In this document: piece by piece, positions 10,323 to 21,127 of the stretch
How positions within the stretch are numbered: the first letter of the stretch is position 1
How the letters are laid out: each line of letters begins with the position of its first letter
Source of the DNA: Gigaspora margarita
Taxonomy: Eukaryota > Glomeromycota > Glomeromycetes > Diversisporales > Gigasporaceae
Reading direction: 5' to 3'
Length of the DNA: 64,000 nucleotides
Assembly (NCBI GenBank): GCA_009809945.1
Contig: WTPW01001228.1
Span: 115,028-179,027 of the forward strand
Notes under the pieces: model-generated
What the model was told of the DNA's origin: nothing
Databases searched by the model: none
The model's input: the letters and a program-made list of their open reading frames with translations, nothing else
Made by a program: the position numbers and the translations under genes

Positions 10323-10456
10323 TTAATTGGCCTAGTCAATTTACTTGTAAAAAATATGGGTTTAGAGCACTTTTTATTTATTTTTAAAAATATAAAAATA
10401 ATAAAAAGGTGCTCTAAACCTATATGTACTACAAGTAAATTAACTAGGCCAATTAA
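10323..10456. repeat. Foldback repeat TTAATTGGCCTAG...
   Basis: TTAATTGGCCTAGTCAATTTACTTGTA is answered by its reverse complement at the other end, with GGTTTAGAGCACCTTTTT-like words inside each arm. A half copy (TTAATTGGTCTAGTTGATTT) is at 10682-10735. Confidence 0.7.
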
Positions 10457-10458
10457 TT

Positions 10459-10684
10459 AAATATTGTTTTTTAGACCAAGACAGTTCTAAAAGTGATGAA
10501 ATTATGAAAAACAGCTTAGTAGATCTCTTTTTATACAACAATTTTAAATGATTTTCTAAATTATATAATTTATATAAACAATTATTATAAAACTTTGAAA
10601 GGCCGTAGAAAGATATTTACTAGGCTGTTTTTATGATCTCATCACTTTTAGAACTGCCTAGTTCTGAATAACAATATTGTTTTA
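10459..10684. repeat. Foldback element, copy 2 of the AGTTCTAAAAGT family
   Basis: The arms AATATTGTTTTTTAGACCAAG/CAGTTCTAAAAGTGATGAA and TCATCACTTTTAGAACTGCC/GAATAACAATATT are reverse complements. The body matches the copy at 9741-9953. Confidence 0.7.
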
Positions 10685-10858
10685 ATTGGTCTAGTTGATT
10701 TACTTGTAGCAAATATGAGTTTAGAACACCTTTTTAAGTTTTTTTTAATTTTTTTTTGTTATTGATTTAAAAAACTTCTAATAACTAAAAATTTCATTTA
10801 TAAAATAGGTACTTGCACTTTAATAAAAGTTTTTTTTGTAAAATTTTGCACATATATT

Positions 10859-11493
10859 AATATTAGTCATCTAATTTGTCACATGTAAATTTTTTATATA
10901 TAAAATTATAAAAAAACATATAAAATTACTATAAACTTTGAAGAAATGATGTTCCAAAGTCTACATATCAACTTAAAATTAAATTCTTCGGGAATATAGA
11001 ACAAGGGGAGAAGATAAAGGTAGTACAAAAATCGGATCAAAATTTCACCAATTTTACACAAAATGAAAATGTAACTTCGTCAAAAACAAATATTTTCTGA
11101 TTTTAAGATGAGAATCTTATGTAAAATAATGCTCTGAACAACTTTACTTAATCGGCAGAAGTGGGTTACCTTGTAAGAAAAATGGGTTATCTATAAGCTA
11201 AAGTCAAAATTTTTAACTTTACAAGATAAAACTTTTTTTCATTAGACAACCTACTTTGGGCCCTTAAGCAAAGTTGTTCAGCATGTAATTGGTGAAATTT
11301 TGATCCGATTTTTGTACTACCTTTATCTCCTCCCCTTGTTCTATATTTCCAAAAAATTTAATTTTAAGTTGATATGTAGACTTTGGAACATCATTTCTTC
11401 AAAATTTATAGTAATTTTATATGTTTTTTTAATAATTTTATATATAAAAAATTTACATGTAACAATAGTGTGACAAATCGGATGACTGATATT
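10859..11493. repeat. Foldback element with ~205-bp arms
   Basis: Left arm 10860-11062 (including CCAAAGTCTACATATCAACT and GAACAAGGGGAGAAGATAAA) pairs with right arm 11283-11490 (TTTATCTCCTCCCCTTGTTC, AGTTGATATGTAGACTTTGG). The ~220-base loop holds no gene. No target duplication was resolved. Confidence 0.75.
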
Positions 11494-11629
11494 TAAATTT
11501 AAATTATAAAATAATTTTAATATTAGTCTTTAATAATTTAAAATAATAATCAATATTAGTATATATTTAACTATTTTAATAATAATTTTTATAAATTTGA
11601 TTGGTTATATTCAATAATTTTCTAAACTA

Positions 11630-12195
11630 GTCAGGTAGTAGTCAAGTAGCTGATATGTGTAGAATATATATTTGTCACATATTTTACACATATCTAGTAC
11701 CCAATATGTGTAGGATATATATCATCAGGTACTAGATGTGTATAGAATATGTGTATAATAGATGTATGCTATATATAATATATGCAGTATTGTTACAGAA
11801 CAGCTTTGGACAATGAATTTGGATAATTTTGAACAATTTTGAACTATTAAATAAAGTAAAATTACTTAAAATTTTATCAAGATAACTTATTTAAATTTTA
11901 ACTAAAATGTATTTAGCATCTAAAATAATATATAATTATATATTTTTTAGATAGATTTATTAATTATTAAAGCCTGAACAAACTTTGGACAATCTTGGAT
12001 ATTTGGACAATTTTGAATATGAACAAGTCAAAAAAGGCTATGGACAGCCAAAATGTACAACATTGCTATATGTGTACTATATGTGTCTAACATGTATCTG
12101 ATATTCTATATCAACTCTATACATATTAGATACCAGATTATATATATTCTATATACATTCTACACATAATCTACACATATTAGGTACTAAATATA
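11630..12195. repeat. Degenerate TATGTGTAGAATATGT repeat field
   Basis: Words AGGTACTAGATATGTGTAGAA and their reverse complements recur at 11640-11790 and 12060-12190. Between them (11796-12060) lie TTTGGACAATTTTGAA-type words in at least four places. No gene. Confidence 0.5.
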
Positions 12196-12475
12196 CAGTG
12201 TTGGCAAAATATGGACATGGACATTTATGGACTATGTCTATATTGTCCATATTTTTTATTGGACATAAGACTCTTAGTTCAAATAAAATGCATAGCTGCA
12301 GCTCTGACATATTCTGAACAAAATTGAGCCTAAAATTTGAGTGAACCTCTGGAATATTCCAAAAATTCTGGCAAAGATAAGACATAGACATGGACTCTAT
12401 TTGGATTAGTCCATGTCCATATTTGTCCAAGTTCAAATAAAATTTTTATTGGACATAGTCCAAATGCCAACACTG
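12196..12475. mobile_element. hAT-type MITE, 280 bp
   Basis: The ends CAGTGTTGGC and GCCAACACTG are inverted, and CAGTGTTGGC is a classic hAT terminus. Flanking 8-mers TAAATATA (12188-12195) and CAAATATA (12476-12483) match at 7 of 8 positions, the hAT duplication length. The arms contain repeated TGGACAT words. No coding capacity. Confidence 0.8.
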
Positions 12476-12483
12476 CAAATATA

Positions 12484-12940
12484 TATAGGATATGTGCAGA
12501 ATATATTTATTTTGACTAGTAAAAGTTGTAACTGATTCTAAAGTATACTAATAGCCTAATAAAGCAGTTAAACTTGGTCAAAAAGTAGAATTAAAAAGTT
12601 TAAATAGGCAATCCTATAGTTGGGTTGCAAATATAGTAACTAATATGAGACCTTAGAGTGAACTATTTAAATTAGATACCAAAAGCATATATATAACTAT
12701 AATTTACAATAAGTAAACCAAATAAATTCTATACTTCAAAATGAGCACTTTAAAAACAAAAAAAAAAGATCTTTAAAAAGCTACATTATAAGGGCACTGA
12801 TATTTATTACCTAATATCTATTTATTATAAACACTTACCACACCCCTAGGTAATATATTTAATTAAATTTAATTGGCTAAAATTTTTTATAAAAGGTAAG
12901 ATTTTGTTTGACCCCATCCCTAAAATATTACCTAATAAAT
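12484..12940. other. Intergenic DNA with a retroelement body fragment
   Basis: 12598-12690 (TTTAAATAGGCAATCCTATAG, TTGGGTTGCAAATATAG) matches the body of the SINE-like element seen at 61.3 kb (+) and 15.6 kb (-). Nothing else recognised. Confidence 0.5.
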
Positions 12941-13151
12941 GTTACTATATATTGCTAAAAATAAGATACCTCCTAAAATAAGCTAACTTGTTTTAATCCA
13001 AAAACATAAAAACACCTTTGATTTTACTTTCTTTGTTATATCATAAGATAGTTAACAAATTTTTAGTTCTAAAAATAAGCTATTCTTATAATTAATTATA
13101 TTTACTACATAGTAAAGTTATAATTTTACTTTGTAAATCGATCATGAGTGC

Positions 13152-13532
13152 TTAATTACAAATCTGGATAAGATCAGCACTATAGCTATATTATTACCAA
13201 ATTTGGAATTGGGGATAAACAAATATATAAACAATATATTAGTAAATCTGTATTAAGGCTTTATATTAAGTTTTTTATACTAAGTAAATATTATATTTGG
13301 CTATAAGTAAAGTTGTAGAGCAGGTTCTTGTGTGCCTACTGCCAAAATTTCATTAAAATTGGACTTGTAGATAAGAAGATATGAGTAAAAACATCTTTAA
13401 AATTCTTTAAATCATATAAAAATTATATATATACAAGCCTGATCCAGATTTTGTACTACCTTGTTTATATATTTGTTTTGCCCCAATTCTAAATATAGAA
13501 ATATTGCTGATCTTATCCAGATTGGCAATTAA
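13152..13532. mobile_element. Inverted-repeat MITE with TTAA ends, 381 bp
   Basis: TTAATTACAAATCTGGATAAGATCAGC at the left is answered by GCTGATCTTATCCAGATTGGCAATTAA at the right, and the inverted match extends ~75 bases. It sits in tandem with the next TTAA element. The uninterrupted copy of the host repeat (60470, GTGCTTAATTAAACTTATTC) shows the empty site. Confidence 0.75.
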
Positions 13533-14048
13533 GGGTAGAGGGTACAAATTGCAAATTACATATAAAATTCGTGGTATTGATTTATTCTTTTTAAAATTTT
13601 GTAAAATTTTTTTAAGCAATCGTTTTTGAACTATTAAATAAAATTATAGAGCAGGTTTTTCTGATTCTAAAAATAGCAAGGTTATTAAAATTGGTTGAAT
13701 ATTTGTCAAGTTATGATAATTTAAATTCTTGTTGTCAAAAGTTGTTTACAAAATCATATGATGATCATATGATATTGACCAATCAAAATTAATTATTTTG
13801 TATAACTAGGGGAAATTTGAGCCAACTGAGGGAAACTTTATGATATATAGAAGTATAATTTTTTTAAATATATACTTTATTAAAATTTTACTATTATATA
13901 ACGTGCATTTAGTTCTATATATTAAAAAATTTTAGTCAAATTTGGTTACAACTGTGAAAAGTTTTATTAGTAGCACATTTTTAATTTCTATATAAATCTT
14001 ATTGTACCACTAAAATCATATAATAAATGATCTATGTACCCCCTACCC
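13533..14048. mobile_element. TTAA-type MITE, 516 bp
   Basis: The terminal repeats GGGTAGAGGGTACA and TGTACCCCCTACCC are flanked by TTAA (13529-13532 and 14049-14052). The interior includes CATATGATGATCATATGATA and a block (GGGAAATTTGAGCCAACTGAG) that also appears, inverted, at about 6228-6262. Confidence 0.78.
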
Positions 14049-14557
14049 TTAAGTAAACTTATTTGCAATATCAAAATATATATATCCTAAAATGTTTATA
14101 TAAATCAGATAAATTTTTGCTATTTGACTTTTTTTTTTTAGGTTTTATAACTAAAACCTTGTTCTTTATATATTAAAAACTTTAAATTATTATACATAAA
14201 ACAATAAAACAAAAACAATATACAGCTAATAGCATGAAAAAACTAGGACTACATTATAGTCTTTCATTGTTCTGTAGAATTTTATCCATAGCCTAAAGTT
14301 AGCTAGTGAGAACCTTTAGAAACACCCAGACTTTAAATAAAAATTGTTAACATTATAGGGCCCACCCAGAAAAATGGCCAAGGGCCAGTAATATTAAACC
14401 AAAATAAGTAGTCTAGAGACCCAACTATATTTATTATAAATATTCTAGAATCTTCTTCAGTAGTTTCCTCTGTGATCTTGTATGTAATTTCATGTCATTT
14501 GTTTTCAAACCTCTCGTGATATTTGTACCTAATATAGTAGATACCTTCTCTATTTGG

Positions 14558-14826
14558 GGTTATCTAAAGCCTGGCACCTTACAAAATTACCTGGTATATA
14601 ACCTGGATTAGTCTGGGCAAAACAAAGCAAGACAGCAAAGACAAAAAAGTAAATATATAGAAAACAGCTATCTAAACTGGCCTTGGTTGACTAAGTAAAG
14701 TGTTGGAAATGTGATTTTACTATATTTAAATAACTTTTCTCTAACCCAAACTGGCCCTAACCCTACAAATCAGAAAATCAGAAAAAAATCAAATAATTTT
14801 GTAAGGTGCCAGGCTTTAGATATCCT
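14558..14826. mobile_element. Mutator-type MITE, 269 bp, 9-bp duplication
   Basis: The terminal repeats share TATCTAAAGCCTGGCACCTT and continue ACAAAATTA. TCTATTTGG is present on both sides (14549-14557 and 14827-14835), a 9-bp duplication as made by Mutator-like elements. CCCTAACCCT occurs inside. Confidence 0.65.
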
Positions 14827-15250
14827 TCTATTTGGTTAGTATAAACACTATCAATCTTTTGGAGAGAGTATGCCAAATAGCCCACTTTTTTAAAAATTCT
14901 TCATAAAAAACCAATAACACCAGGTAGTTACCACTTGCACAAAAGAGAGTAGGTCTTTTTGTATAGTTCAACTTCAATAAAAAGGCATTTAGTACTTCTT
15001 CTTTCTGGTGAGTGATAAAATCTGAACTTGTTAGCAGATAGTCTATGAAGTTTACCTATAAACAACATGTGCCATTTCTTGGTTTGGTGAGTGATAAACT
15101 CTGAAGCTACTAGCAGATACTCAATTAACTGTATCTCTAAATAATAGCTGCCTGTTGTTTTACATGTTTTCCTAGGTTTTTCTACTATTTTTATTATAAC
15201 TTCACTTTAGAATTTCTGTGTGTATATTGGTACAAGTGATCAGTAGTAAG

Positions 15251-15393
15251 CAGTGATAGACAATTTCAATGTCATCTCATTTTTTTGAAGTGACCTATGT
15301 CACTTCATATATGATCACATGATGTATTTTATAATAAACATTATCACGTGGCTATGTCACTTCAATGTCACTTAATGTTACTGTCCATCACTA
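15251..15393. mobile_element. hAT-type MITE, 143 bp
   Basis: The ends CAGTGATAGACA and TGTCCATCACTA are inverted (10 of 12). The 8-bp duplication GTAGTAAG is exact (15243-15250 and 15394-15401). The arms carry repeated GTCACTTCAATGTCA words, and CACATGATG and CACGTGGC are near the centre. Confidence 0.8.
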
Positions 15394-15471
15394 GTAGTAA
15401 GAGTTAAGGAAGGCCTTCTTTTTGTTATTTGACTTTTAATTTTTATATTCAACAAAAAAAAATTAATTTTT

Positions 15472-15783
15472 TTTTTTTTTTGTGTTTTACAGCTGAGACC
15501 TTGTCTCGATTCTTTATTAAGTTGTTATAGATATAATATTTGTTACATGAATGAGGATACAACTAGCCACACGTGCACTTTTGGTGCCTAATTTAAGTAG
15601 TCCGCCTAAAGGTTCCACACTAGCTGCTATATCTATAGTCCAACTATGGAAGTTGCCTATTTAAACCCTCTGGTTCACAATCCTCCTATTACTATATAAT
15701 GCACTACATATATACAGATATTGTAGGGCCCAACCCCTTTTTGTAAATATTTGATTCAGACTACTTTATCCATGGCCTGGAGC
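15472..15783 (-). mobile_element. 5'-truncated SINE-like retroelement, minus strand, 312 bp
   Basis: It is bounded by the long duplication AAAAAAAAATTAATTTTT (15454-15471 and 15784-15801) with the poly-A tail at the left. On the minus strand it reads TTTAAATAGGCAACTTCCAT, GCAGCTAGTGTGGAACC, then AATAAAG near the tail, matching the 3' half of the plus-strand element at 60822-61501. Confidence 0.8.
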
Positions 15784-16544
15784 AAAAAAAAATTAATTTT
15801 TTCTTAAAAAACATATTTATTAAGTATAAATATTAAAAGCCAAATAATAAAAAGTTCTCCAATTTATATAAAAATTTCAGAATATATGTATTTTGATCTC
15901 TATAGTAAGTTTACTTAAGCTATTATAATCGATTTATATAGTAAGAGCAGTGTCATTAATCACCTGATTATTTTTTATTAGAGGCCTACTTCCATCCCCC
16001 CTTAATATAAATTTGGTCAGGTTCCTATATATAATTTCAATATTTTTTACTCCTCTCCCCCTCTAAAAAATTATCTGATTTTTGTCACTCCCCTAAAATC
16101 ATAACTTTACTATGTAACAATTATAATCAATTGACCAAAAATTGCTTTATAAGATTTTTTGTGTTCAAAATCACCAAAAAAGGTTAACTTATTTTTAGAA
16201 ACATATAGTAATAAAACATATTTGTTTGTTTGTTTACTTGTTAGAGCTTTGTATCCAAAAAATAAGCTACTCTTTTGTTGTAACTTAAGTTACATAAAAT
16301 AATAAATTATCTGAAAATAAGCTATCCTTGGATTTTTTATATTAAAAATTAGCAAAAAAATGTAGCTTTTTTCTAGCAAAATTTGGTAGCCCCTAATATT
16401 TTATTTTATTTATTTTATTTATTTTATTTTTTTTTTAATTTTAAAGTACCTATCTTGGAACTTAGAAAATTTTATTCAAGATATTAGAGCTATTAGTAAT
16501 CCACATAGGAATACACTAGCATTTATTATACTAATAAGGCCATT

Positions 16545-16785
16545 TGAATTTATAATTTCATTTAACATTCCCTTAAGAAGCTTAAGCGTGGTGGGAGGAA
16601 GGGGATCAACTTAAACAAACATATTAAAATTGCAAAAAATAAACACATTATTATTGGTTGACTTATAAGCATGTGACTTATTGGAATCCTAAAACAAGAT
16701 AATGTTCTGATTGGCTTGTTTAATTCTAGGGGGGAGCTCGTAGAGCTGGTCGGGAGAGAACGTTAAATGAAATTGTAATTTTAAA
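16545..16785. mobile_element. Inverted-repeat MITE, ~241 bp
   Basis: TTTATAATTTCATTTAACATTC at the left matches GAACGTTAAATGAAATTGTAA at the right in reverse. The centre is richer in G and C (GGGGGGAGCTCGTAGAGC). No target duplication resolved. Confidence 0.6.
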
Positions 16786-16807
16786 CAGCCTAAGAGTGCA
16801 ACTAGCC

Positions 16808-17103
16808 AGGACCCCAGATATCTAGTATAGAGGTCATACTTGAAATTTTTTAGCAAAAACGCCTAAAATTTAAGAAGCAAAAAAACTGTTTTTGGCAATT
16901 ATCTTGGCATCCAGTAGTCCAATTTGAATGAATTTTTTTTAAAATGAAGCTCTCAGTGTGGCGCATCTAACAAAAAAAAAGTTTATTCAATTTTGATTAC
17001 TGGATTATATGTTATTAAAGTAAATATATTTTGTCATTTTTAGCAAATTAGGTCAAAATTGGCCAAAATCCAGTTATGACCTATTTGAGAGGTCTGGGGT
17101 CCT
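16808..17103. mobile_element. hAT-type MITE with AGGACCCC ends, 296 bp
   Basis: It begins AGGACCCCAGA and ends TCTGGGGTCCT, with an exact 8-bp duplication AACTAGCC (16800-16807 and 17104-17111). An inverted, slightly shortened copy is at 59944-60196, and another left end is at about 62586. It is inserted in the minus-strand retroelement. Confidence 0.82.
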
Positions 17104-17375
17104 AACTAGCCTACTTACAACTTTTTTGATTGCCAATTTAAATAGCCACCTAAAAGTTCTATATTAGCAACTATACCTACAACCCACATACTAATATTGT
17201 CTATTTAAACTTTCTGATTCCTGTTTCTTCTGCTAACCCCTTTTGTATTATTAAAACTCAGTGTTTTAGATTCTTATTCCATGTTCTTAAAACTCAATTC
17301 ATATAATTTGGCTTGTTATCCTTAACAAAAACTTAGTAGGATAGTACTTGTCCTATACAGATATTTATCTATGCA

Positions 17376-17548
17376 GATTGAAACCAGTTTAAATATTCAA
17401 GTTTATTATATTAAATTTTGAGTTTATTATACTAAAATTTAAGTTTATCGCATCAATTATTAATAATTGGTGTCATAAACTCGAATTTTGGTATAATAAA
17501 CTTGAATTTTAATATAATAAACTCAAATATTTAAAACTGGTTCCAACC
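17376..17548. repeat. Near-perfect palindrome, ~173 bp
   Basis: GATTGAAACCAGTTTAAATA at the left pairs with TATTTAAAACTGGTTCCAA at the right; the centre is at TTAATAATT (about 17450). The arms are made of repeated AGTTTATTATA words. Confidence 0.75.
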
Positions 17549-18162
17549 TCTAACTAAGGCTTATACTTGCAGTTAGGGTTTATCTTAAACTACTACTATT
17601 ATCTACTTCTGTGTTTATGAAGGTTATCAACTTTAGCACTTGCTTCTTATTTTTCTTTAGCTTTTTTTCTCTGATATTCCAAACTAATAATTTAATTGTT
17701 TAGAAGAATTGGCTAGCAAACTTTAGGTGCCTCATAGTTTCACTTTTCTTGTTGCATACTTTTGTAATACATGCTCTTTTTCTTTATTGCAACTCCCAAT
17801 AGCCAGATTAGTAAACCCCTTCTTGCTATAAAGATATTTGCCTATTTAGTTTTTCAGTTAGTTTCTATCTGAAGTTCTTTCTTATAGTACTATTGAAGGC
17901 TGAATACTCTTTGCTCAGGACTTGCCAAACTATTTCTGCTTCTGCTATGTTCTTAGAATTTTCTGTACTATTTTGAACTTATTGTAGATTGGCACTACTC
18001 AATTAATGGTTTGTATTTCTTTATATAGTATATGAATACTTCAACAGTTTCCAATAATTTAGTATGACCCAGGCTACAGATCCTATAACCCAGCTTTGTA
18101 TTGTAGTAGAACAAGATTATATGATCATTATAATATAGACAAATTAAATTAATAGTAGCAAA

Positions 18163-18250
18163 TGTCTTTAGTAGGATTCAAACTTGGAACCTTAGTTACA
18201 TGAGCTTGAAAAATAACAACAACCCAACTACACTATATACTATACTCCTA
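18163..18250 (-). mobile_element. tRNA-like head of the minus-strand retroelement
   Basis: On the minus strand TAGTGTAGTTGGG (A-box-like, 18223-18235) and GTTTGAATCC (B-box-like, about 18173-18182) are tRNA-spaced. The pairing is poor, and the sequence continues directly into retroelement body, so it is a SINE promoter rather than a free tRNA gene. Confidence 0.5.
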
Positions 18251-18379
18251 CTACAAGTTTTATTAATGTGACTGTATTTGCATTTTAAATAAAAAATAAA
18301 TCTAGTCTTATTCTAAATTGATTTGTTTAAAAAATTTTTTAAAATTTGTCAGTTTACTTCTTTTTGTTGTACACAGCTC

Positions 18380-18745
18380 CTATTATATCAAAAAGCTTAA
18401 ATTTAAAGAATAGGATTAGTTTAACAAATTGACAATATCTTATATGACCCAGTTATTAGAATTGAATAATTTTTATATGATTTAATTTATCTCAATAAAA
18501 TAAATCAAATAATTTAATTTTGATTTTTGAATTATAAAATACATTAATTATAAGCTATACAAAAATAATCTTAAAGGGAAATTTTAATATTAAAAAATAT
18601 TAATAATATTTTGTAATCTAGTAATTAGAATTAGATAATATTGTACTTTTGATTTATCTTAATGTAACAAATAAATAGTATAAAAATAAATTATTTTGAT
18701 CATTTGACTATAAGATATCAAAATTTGCCAAGTTATTTTTCTTTA
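18380..18745. repeat. Decayed, CG-poor copy of the double-palindrome core found at 27.7-28.05 kb
   Basis: TTATATCAAAAAGCTTAAATTT parallels CGTATCAAAAAGTTTAAATTTT at 27675. ATTTAATTTATCTC here stands where ATTCGATTCGTCTC stands there. Almost every difference is C to T or G to A, and the CG pairs are gone. Both palindromes of the core are still traceable. Confidence 0.65.
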
Positions 18746-19387
18746 TTAAATTATCTATTTTTATTTTATAAATTTTAAAAAAACTAGCTAAATGGATCTT
18801 TTAAAGGTTTTATATTATAAAAACCAAATAATAAATTTGTATAGCCTTATTTAATTGATTAAAATTATTTAAAATTATTATTTAGAATTGTTTATATATA
18901 TTACTATATATAGTTATATATATAGTTTATTTATAAGATAAATATATGTTAGTAATATATATAGTTTAAGCTTTATTTTTGTATTTTTATTATCAAATAA
19001 GTTATATAATTTATTTTAAAGATGCTCTTAAAGGTATTTTTACAAATTTCTTTAACAAAAATATTAAATCTTATTTTCAAAAAATAATTTATACAAGTTA
19101 GTATTACTAAAAAGTAAATTATTTGAAATATAAATTTACTAAAAAAAAATACTAATAAAAAAAAATTAAAAATATTTAAAATCCTAATACTTGCTTATTA
19201 AAACTAGGTTTTAAGAGTAGAGTACAATATAGATCATTTGTTATATAATCTGCGCAGCAAACCAAATTTTGTACAAAAAATAGAGGTATGCTACTAATAA
19301 AAGTTTATAATGAATACAATGAAGTGTATAATTATCTGAAGAGTTGTACAAACACTAGCCTCTGATTGGTATAGCCTCAATGGAAGG
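18746..19387. other. Very AT-rich DNA, one orphan MITE end
   Basis: TATATA-rich runs around 18890-18970. At 19211 TTAA is followed by GAGTAGAGTACAA, the left end of the TTAA-type MITE family, without a right end nearby. No gene. Confidence 0.4.
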
Positions 19388-19766
19388 TAGTAGCTATCCC
19401 ACAAAAAATTTTCTGGTCATGTAATTTTTTGTGGCACAAACCAATCCAATTTTGAGATCAGGTGTAACGTAAAAATCAAAACAATCAAAACAATCGAATA
19501 AAATGAATGAATTAAAGTAATAAATCAAGTAGTTAGGGTTAGGATTAGACGCTTGGTTAGAGTGCTACTAGTGCCAAAAGTTTGCAAGGAATTTTTTTTG
19601 TTAATTCACAGTAGACGATTTCATAGACAAACTTTAGATTTATTAGCGATTTTTGATGAAAAATCATAAAAAGCACGATTTTTATATTATACCTGATCCT
19701 AAAATTCAATTGGTTTGCACTACAACAAAGTCACGTGACCAGAAAATTTTTTGTGGGTTAACTACA
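19388..19766. repeat. Foldback element with CACAAAAAATTTTCTGGTCA arms
   Basis: 19390-19480 and 19670-19766 are inverted (CACAAAAAATTTTCTGGTCA; CCAATCCAATTTTGAGATCAGG). The loop holds TTAGGGTTAGGATTAG, again a telomere-like word. The CACAAAAAAT/CACGTGA words also occur in the MITE at 38.9 kb. Confidence 0.7.
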
Positions 19767-20131
19767 TAGGTCGCCTAAATGGATAGCATCATAATTTAAA
19801 AACTTTGCCCTTTTATAACTTTATATTATCAAGTTATTATGCTTTAACGCTTTTGATTATTTATATACAAGCCATGGTCAAATGTAAGACTAATATGCTG
19901 ATGAGCAAGTTATTATCAGGAATGTTATCAGGATTTAACAACTGTTTCAACATGATAGTACCAAATCAGCCTTAGCCACATACAGTATTCATGTGTCAAT
20001 TTGTAACAAAATTTTTACAATAAATCAAGTATTATACTAAAATTTGGTTATTTCTTGTGAGACTAGCTGACTTTATTGCAGATCACATGTGATTTTTGTC
20101 TTTTATAGTTATGATTGAGGCTTCATATTAA

Positions 20132-20356
20132 GGGTAGGGTGAACAATCTTCATTTTTAATAGTAATTACTTGACAAATATAGTAAAATCCAATTTTCATA
20201 TGTTTTTACTATTTTGATTTGCCTAAGTTATACAAAATTTGTCTAAGTTAAACATTATAAATAACATATACTCATTACCTGATTTCAATTGAATGTTATT
20301 GTAAAAAAATTTAGTAACATGATTACTATTAGAAATGTAGATCCTTCACCCTACCC
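20132..20356. mobile_element. TTAA-type MITE, 225 bp
   Basis: The terminal repeats GGGTAGGGTGAA and TTCACCCTACCC are perfect, flanked by TTAA on both sides (20128-20131, 20357-20360). The interior shares CCTGATTTCAATTGAATGTT with the copy at 9962-10318. Confidence 0.82.
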
Positions 20357-20360
20357 TTAA

Positions 20361-20644
20361 GGGCAGATCTTTTTTTTTTGTTTTTACTGGGATGGCATAT
20401 AATGAATTTAGGTTTCTATAAATATTAAATAGAATATATTGAGGGGTATGAGTGAGAGGATATGCAGACGTTAAGGGATGAAGTTTATAAGTTTTTTTTT
20501 TGTTTAGAAGAGAGAATGTTATCTTTTGTTTTGCTATTGCTCGCCTTGTTAAAGGCTGGCTCTATCTTCTTCCCACCCTATTTTAAGTGGTCCAGCAAGT
20601 ATTAGTAGCATCGGCCTGGTTGGGTGATATATTGAATTGTTAAG
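20361..20644. other. Intergenic DNA, nothing recognised
   Basis: A stretch of moderate GC content (GGCTGGCTCTATCTTCTTCC). No reading frame or repeat recognised. Confidence 0.35.
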
Positions 20645-21127
20645 GATCCACAATTACAAAGATCTTTGGGACACTTAAAGAAGAGTAAACCCAGTGATGA
20701 TCACAAATTTTGTTACCCTCGATATAATCACCTGAGGATTTTGATTGGTCAGAGGAGCATAAACAAAATCACCGGTCAGTTAAAATAAGGTTAATTCAAT
20801 ATATTGATATGTCTATATGCTGAATAAATCGCATTCATAATATCAATATTCTAAAAGACCTTCTAACTATAACAAAAAGCTGACCCTAACCCTAACCCTA
20901 ACCACGAGATAAAATTTTTTTGTTATTATAGTGGTTTTATAACGCTTTTTGTTTTTTTGATTGTTTTGATTACGTAGTGTAGGAAATCCAATGATATGGG
21001 TCATGTGGTACCTGATATTTGTTTACTTATTTTGGCCAATCAAAATCACATGTGATTATATCGAGAGTGATACAATTCGAGATCATTACTGGGTTCAATT
21101 TCTTAAAAATACCCAGATCTTTACAGT
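20645..21127. repeat. Foldback element with ~110-bp arms and a telomere-like loop
   Basis: 20655-20765 (AAAGATCTTTGGGACACTT, CTCGATATAATCACCTGAGG, TTTTGATTGGTCAG) pairs with 21020-21127. The loop contains CCCTAACCCTAACCCTAACC (20884-20903). Confidence 0.7.

Larger units (their letters stand above)
14133..15425 (-). mobile_element. 5'-truncated SINE-like retroelement, minus strand, with nested MITEs
   Basis: A poly-T (poly-A on the minus strand) begins at 14131, and the element is bounded by the duplication TATTTGACTTTT (14121-14132 and 15426-15437). The minus-strand 3' end, AAGAACAAGGTTTTAGTTAT, resembles that of the element at 15472. Two MITEs are nested inside (14558-14826 and 15251-15393). 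No reading frame. Confidence 0.7.
12941..16400. mobile_element. Element with AAAATAAGCTACC-type ends, heavily interrupted (copy 1)
   Basis: The left end ACTATATATTGCTAAAAATAAG matches the left end of the element at 60248. Successive blocks (AAACATAAAAACACCTTTGA, ACATAGTAAAGTTATAATTT, GCAATATCAAAATATATATA, CAATTGACCAAAAATTG) run parallel to 60.3-61.7 kb. Four large insertions break this copy: 13152-13532, 13533-14048, 14133-15425 and 15472-15783. A ~150-base stretch (about 15942-16095) is absent from the other copy. The right end, around 16345-16400, is degenerate. Confidence 0.7.
16398..18260 (-). mobile_element. tRNA-headed retroelement, minus strand, with nested MITEs
   Basis: The 3' end is an A-rich tail (TTTTATTTATTTTA on the plus strand, 16398-16437). 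The body from 17105 to 17230 matches the other SINE-like copies (GCCAATTTAAATAGCCACCT), and a tRNA-like head lies at 18163-18250. Nested inside are MITEs at 16545-16785 and 16808-17103 and a palindrome at 17376-17548. I could not find an outer target duplication, so whether it is one element is uncertain. Confidence 0.5.
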
